Part shown: in pieces, positions 60,676 to 64,000 of the stretch | Position numbering within the stretch: position 1 is the stretch's first letter | How the letters are laid out: each line of letters opens with the position of its first letter | Assembly: GCF_000473995.1 (NCBI RefSeq) | Contig: NC_022571.1 | Span: forward strand, 4,805,416 to 4,869,415 | Source: Clostridium saccharobutylicum DSM 13864 | GTDB lineage: Bacteria > Bacillota > Clostridia > Clostridiales > Clostridiaceae | Length of the DNA: 64,000 nucleotides | Direction: 5' to 3' | Made by a program: the position numbers and the translations under genes | Notes under the pieces: generated by a model | Seen by the model: only the letters and a program-made list of their open reading frames with translations | Databases searched by the model: none | Told to the model about the DNA's origin: nothing

Positions 60676-60921
60676 ATGAAATCAACAGGTGTAGTTAGAA
60701 GAGTAGACGAGTTAGGAAGAATTGTTATTCCAATAGAACTTAGAAGAACTTTAGATATTGCGGAAAAAGACGCTTTAGAAATTTATGTAGACGGAGAACA
60801 AATCATATTAAAGAAATATGAACCAGCTTGTATCTTCTGCGGAGATGCTAGAGACGTAATAAACTATAAAGGTAAAAATATTTGTACTAAATGTTTAGAT
60901 GAAATTAAACAAGGCAGATAA
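60676..60921 (+). CDS. abrB: AbrB-family transition-state regulator
   Basis: 81 residues. The N-terminal swapped-hairpin domain is MKSTGVVRRVDELGRIVIPIELRRTL (short form VDELGRIVIPIELRR), followed by a clostridial C-terminal zinc ribbon with CIFCG and CTKCLDE. It closely resembles AbrB310 of C. acetobutylicum, whose depletion delays solventogenesis and sporulation (family knowledge). It is preceded by two promoters and a Spo0A box, consistent with repression by phosphorylated Spo0A. Neighbouring rsmI and trmN6 keep the abrB-yabC-yabB arrangement of B. subtilis. AGGAGG precedes the ATG. Confidence 0.95.
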   Translation: MKSTGVVRRVDELGRIVIPIELRRTLDIAEKDALEIYVDGEQIILKKYEPACIFCGDARDVINYKGKNICTKCLDEIKQGR

Positions 60922-60945
60922 TATTTAACTTGTTGTTCTTTTTTT

Positions 60946-61075
60946 AAAAGGTTATCTAAAAAATGATTTTAAAACATTAATTATATTAAGCTAAAACTTG
61001 CTGATTTTCAATCAGTATAAAAGTATTAGGTTATAATTATGATTAAGTTTAAATAATTATTTTTAGATAACCTTA
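60946..61075. repeat. Inverted repeat with long spacer between abrB and rsmI
   Basis: AAAAGGTTATCTAAAAA (left) and TTTTTAGATAACCTT (right) are perfect inverts separated by about 95 bp that contain GCTGATTTTCAATCAG, a second hairpin. It may serve as a two-way terminator for convergent abrB and rsmI or be a small inverted-repeat element. Confidence 0.6.
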
Positions 61076-61114
61076 ATTTTGTTCTTATATTATCAAACGT
61101 ATTATGTTTATTAA

Positions 61115-61960
61115 TTATATATTAGTTGAAAATTTATATACTTCATTTTTAGGCAATTCTCTTTCCTTAGCAACAAGCTTTATAGCTTCTTTCTTATTTA
61201 TTCCATCATTCATATATTTTAATATATGTTCTTCAATAGATAAGTTAGCCCAGGTTTCTCTCTTTTCTTCTTTTATTTCTTCTAATCTTTTTCCCTCTAG
61301 GACAAGTACAAATTCTCCTCTAGGTTTATTTTCCACAAAGTAGTTCACTGCTTCACTTAAAGTGCCTCTATATATCTCTTGATACACTTTAGTTAATTCT
61401 CTACACACAGCAATTCTTCTATTGCCAAATGTATCTAGCAAATATGTCAGAGTATCTAATAATCTATGTGGTGCTTCATAAAATATAATAGTTTCTTGAC
61501 TTTTTAATAAATCATTTGTTATAATTCTGCGATCTTTGTTTTCCCTTGGCAAAAATCCTCTAAACAAAAACTTTGTTGTATCCAATCCGGAATACACCAA
61601 TGCTGTAGTTATAGCAGTTGCACCTGGAAGCACTTCAAAATCTATCATTTTTTCTATACATCTTTCAACAATTACACTTCCTGGATCTGATATCCCTGGT
61701 GTTCCAGCATCAGATACCAATGCAACATTTTTTCCTTCCATAAGTAATTCTATAATTTTATCACTTTTATTTTGTTCATTAAATTTATGATAGCTCAATA
61801 ATGGCTTTTTAATTTCAAAATGATTTAATAATTTCAACGTTTGTCTCGTATCTTCTGCTGCTATAACATCAGCTTCTTTTAATGTTTCTAATGCTCTTAA
61901 AGTAATATCTTTTAAATTTCCAATAGGTGTTGGTACTAAATACAACTTACCATTCTCCAT
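61115..61960 (-). CDS. rsmI: 16S rRNA (cytidine(1402)-2'-O)-methyltransferase
   Basis: 281 residues from MENGKLYLVPTPIGNL. The tetrapyrrole-methylase fold motifs PTPIGNLKDITLRALE, AAEDTRQTLKLL and VSDAGTPGISDPG are clear, followed by YEAPHRLLDTL. It methylates the ribose of C1402 in 16S rRNA. The upstream in-frame ATG at 61975 lies inside trmN6; GGGAGGG overlapping the end of trmN6 is well placed for the chosen ATG, which follows the trmN6 stop by 1 nt. Coupled pair. Confidence 0.95.
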   Translation of the reverse strand: MENGKLYLVPTPIGNLKDITLRALETLKEADVIAAEDTRQTLKLLNHFEIKKPLLSYHKFNEQNKSDKIIELLMEGKNVALVSDAGTPGISDPGSVIVERCIEKMIDFEVLPGATAITTALVYSGLDTTKFLFRGFLPRENKDRRIITNDLLKSQETIIFYEAPHRLLDTLTYLLDTFGNRRIAVCRELTKVYQEIYRGTLSEAVNYFVENKPRGEFVLVLEGKRLEEIKEEKRETWANLSIEEHILKYMNDGINKKEAIKLVAKERELPKNEVYKFSTNI

Positions 61961-61961
61961 G

Positions 61962-62714
61962 TTATGCCCTCCCATATATCAAATTTATTTCTTCAGTATA
62001 TTTTCCATCTTCATCATAAACATATAGAGGTGATTCCCATTTCAAATATGCTCCACCATCTCTCTGACCTTCAACAAGAACTATATTAGGAGCTTTACCT
62101 ATCTTAGGATGAACCATTTTCACTCTTTTAGGTTCTATTTTATACTTTCTCATCAACGTAAATATATCTGCTAATCTCTCTGGTCTATGTACAATAAACA
62201 TTCTGCCATTATCTTTTAACAATATTCTTGATGCTGAAATTACATCTTCTAAATTACATAATACCTCATGTCGTGCTATTGCAAGCTTATCTGATGGATT
62301 TACAATTCCCGCATTATTCAACTTATATGGAGGATTTACAGTAACAACATCAAATCTTTCAAGTTTTTTTAATGCTTCAACGTTTTTAAGATCTTCATTA
62401 ACAAAAAATATTTTTTCATTTAACGAATTTAACATCGCGCTTCTTTTTGCCATTTCTACCATATCATCTTGAATTTCTAATCCATATATAGTTTCAGGCG
62501 AATATTTTCCATATATTAAAAATGGAATTATTCCTGTTCCAGTACATAAATCAATTACCCTATGCTTTTTTTTAATAGAAGCGAAATCTGATAACAAGAC
62601 TGCATCTACTCCAAATTTAAATCCATCTTTTTTTTGAATTAAATTCAATCCTTTTAATTGCAAATCATCTATTGTTTCATCGTCATTTATATATTTAGAT
62701 TTATAATCATTCAT
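61962..62714 (-). CDS. tRNA1(Val) adenine(37)-N6-methyltransferase-like protein (TrmN6/YabB)
   Basis: 250 residues. SAM-binding VIDLCTGTGIIPFLI near 52 and the N6-adenine methyltransferase NPPY motif in VTVNPPYKLNNAG near 125-137 place it in the TrmN6/YfiC group; the N-terminal GLNLIQKKDGFKFGVDAVLL is typical. The target in Firmicutes has not been shown to me by sequence. The start at 62714 is preferred over ATG 62723 because AAAGGA is 8 nt before it. First gene of the pair with rsmI. Confidence 0.88.
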   Translation of the reverse strand: MNDYKSKYINDDETIDDLQLKGLNLIQKKDGFKFGVDAVLLSDFASIKKKHRVIDLCTGTGIIPFLIYGKYSPETIYGLEIQDDMVEMAKRSAMLNSLNEKIFFVNEDLKNVEALKKLERFDVVTVNPPYKLNNAGIVNPSDKLAIARHEVLCNLEDVISASRILLKDNGRMFIVHRPERLADIFTLMRKYKIEPKRVKMVHPKIGKAPNIVLVEGQRDGGAYLKWESPLYVYDEDGKYTEEINLIYGRA

Positions 62715-62861
62715 GTTACTCATCCTTTATTGTAATATACACAAATAAATTGTTAATATTATTAATTTTCTATTTTCAACTGTGATTCATCATATAAACT
62801 CAACATCTCAATATCAATTCCACTTTACATTATAACATTTATAACATTTGACTAAAAGATA

Positions 62862-62893
62862 CAAAAACCCTTTTGTCTTTCAGACAAAAGGGC
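62862..62893 (-). terminator. Terminator of the NlpC/P60 gene
   Basis: CCCTTTTGTC (62868-62877) pairs with GACAAAAGGG (62883-62892); the minus strand continues TTTTTG. Confidence 0.9.
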
Positions 62894-62939
62894 TTGGCCA
62901 CATAATAAGTTAACTTTTAAATTTTTATGTAACTATATA

Positions 62940-64000
62940 TTAAAGTATTCTTCTTGCTGCATAGAACTTATAAACTGGACTTACTTTAACTACATCTCCA
63001 GTTTGAGGTGCATGAATCATTTGTCCATTTCCAACATATATTCCAACATGTCCTGTATGTGGGAATACTAAATCTCCTGGTTGAAGTTGATCTTCACTAA
63101 CTGGTGTACCAACATTAATTTGTGAATATGTTGTTCTTGATATATCTATACCTGCTGCGTGCATAAATACATATTGAGTAAATCCTGAACAATCAAAACT
63201 ATCTGGACCTGTTGCTCCCCATACATATGGCTTTCCTAAATGTTTATAAGCTTCATTTAATATAGCTTGTGCATTTCCAGCTGATGGCACTTTAACAGAT
63301 GAACGTGACGAAGCTCCTCTATTTGGTGTACTTACTGATGCTGATGCTGTTGCTGCCGCCGCTGCTTTTGCTTCAGCATCTTTCTTTTGAGAAATTAAAG
63401 TTTTAGCTTTTTCTATTTTGTCATTAATTTCATTAGTAACAATTTGGCTCTTAATTTGATTATCTCTAATATTTCTCAATTGATCAACTGCTGATTGAAG
63501 TTCTGAAGATGTGCTATTTGAATTATCTATAACAGCAAATTGAGCTTGTACAGTTTCTCTTTCTAATTGAGATAGATATTGTGAATCGAACTGACTTTTT
63601 TCTTCTTTTGCCTTACTAATTAAAGTTTCTTGTTCTTTCTTCTTATCATCTAACTGACTTAAATTAGTTTGTACTTCCTGATTAAGCTTGTCTATTTCAT
63701 TCTTTTTATCTTGTAATGATTGAATTTTGTTATTTAATTCATCTCTCTTAGATGTAATATTCTCTATAGCTGCTTTATCTTTTCCTACAATTTTACCTAC
63801 AGCTTGTGCCCTAGAAAAGAAATCGCTTGTCGAGTCTGATTCAAGTATAAAATTTAAATAATTAAATTCTAAATCACCAGATGTATACATAGCTTTAACT
63901 CTTTGTCCTAAAGCTAAATCTAAAGTATTAATCTCTTTCTTACATTGTTCAATATCCTTTGTAGTATTATCAATTATCTTATTTATATTTACTATTTCTT
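62940..64000 (-). CDS. NlpC/P60 peptidoglycan endopeptidase with coiled-coil N-terminus (5' end outside window)
   Basis: At least 353 codons; the frame is open to the right edge upstream of the Met codon at 63890, so the true start and signal peptide are missing. Visible N-terminal part: heptad-rich coiled coil including GQRVKAMYTSGDLEF and ITSKRDELNNKIQSLQDKK (PcsB-like). A Ala/Ser-rich linker precedes the C-terminal NlpC/P60 domain with catalytic Cys in DSFDCSGFTQYVF, His in HTGHVGIYVG and the third residue in MIHAP. It cuts D-Glu-diaminopimelate bonds; CwlO/PcsB-type proteins of this design are controlled by FtsEX. Confidence 0.92.
   Translation of the reverse strand, partial: EIVNINKIIDNTTKDIEQCKKEINTLDLALGQRVKAMYTSGDLEFNYLNFILESDSTSDFFSRAQAVGKIVGKDKAAIENITSKRDELNNKIQSLQDKKNEIDKLNQEVQTNLSQLDDKKKEQETLISKAKEEKSQFDSQYLSQLERETVQAQFAVIDNSNSTSSELQSAVDQLRNIRDNQIKSQIVTNEINDKIEKAKTLISQKKDAEAKAAAAATASASVSTPNRGASSRSSVKVPSAGNAQAILNEAYKHLGKPYVWGATGPDSFDCSGFTQYVFMHAAGIDISRTTYSQINVGTPVSEDQLQPGDLVFPHTGHVGIYVGNGQMIHAPQTGDVVKVSPVYKFYAARRIL

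Noticed and set aside
1..64000. tRNA, rRNA, CRISPR arrays, insertion sequences with transposases
   Set aside because: Read for TTCGA-type T-loops, regularly spaced direct repeats and transposase frames; none seen.

Overview
The window comes from a low-GC, spore-forming Clostridium of the sensu stricto group. Gene content, clostridial-type riboswitches and an AbrB paralogue of the solventogenic type with a Spo0A box in its leader point to the C. beijerinckii / C. butyricum / C. acetobutylicum neighbourhood; species is inference. Almost every gene lies on the minus strand. The exceptions are a lysine permease (32129-33562) and abrB (60676-60921). I see no tRNA, rRNA, CRISPR array, prophage or transposase gene.

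Reading left to right: a 5'-intact M20 amidohydrolase cut by the window edge; a CPBP membrane protease, a nitrilase-family hydrolase and a MIF-like tautomerase; a TPP-riboswitch-controlled CytX transporter; an AI-2E-type exporter and rlmD; the glycolytic pair pfkA-pyk; dnaE; a Dabb protein; the rapZ-yvcK-whiA operon; murB; uvrC; an FHA-SEDS-PBP wall-synthesis trio; uvrB-uvrA with a LexA box; lysP under a lysine riboswitch; the ftsE-ftsX-ctp-minJ-like cluster; yitT; a split transketolase; mazEF; acpS-nnrE-gerS-like; ssb; yihY; the dlt operon (dltD-dltX-dltA-dltB-dltC, including an unlisted 33-codon dltX); three nucleotide-sugar genes of the WbpA/D/E type; a nuclease-helicase fusion; a DUF1836 protein; abrB; rsmI and trmN6; and a 5'-truncated NlpC/P60 endopeptidase.

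The least explained structure is intergenic. About twenty copies, remnants or isolated ends of a palindromic repeat with termini AGGCACAT.../...ATGTGCCT are scattered between genes. The full copies are 90-345 bp, many carry a nested hairpin whose loop resembles TCATAGCGGGCCTATTAG, and five ends abut or create the stop codon of the upstream gene. There is also a separate 240-bp inverted repeat, heptamer tandem repeats, two candidate small RNAs with their own terminators, and a duplicated terminator-plus-minus-10 module upstream of rlmD. Regulation visible in sequence includes TPP and lysine riboswitches with terminators, a LexA box at uvrB, a Spo0A box at abrB, and a two-site operator-like repeat over the pfkA promoter.
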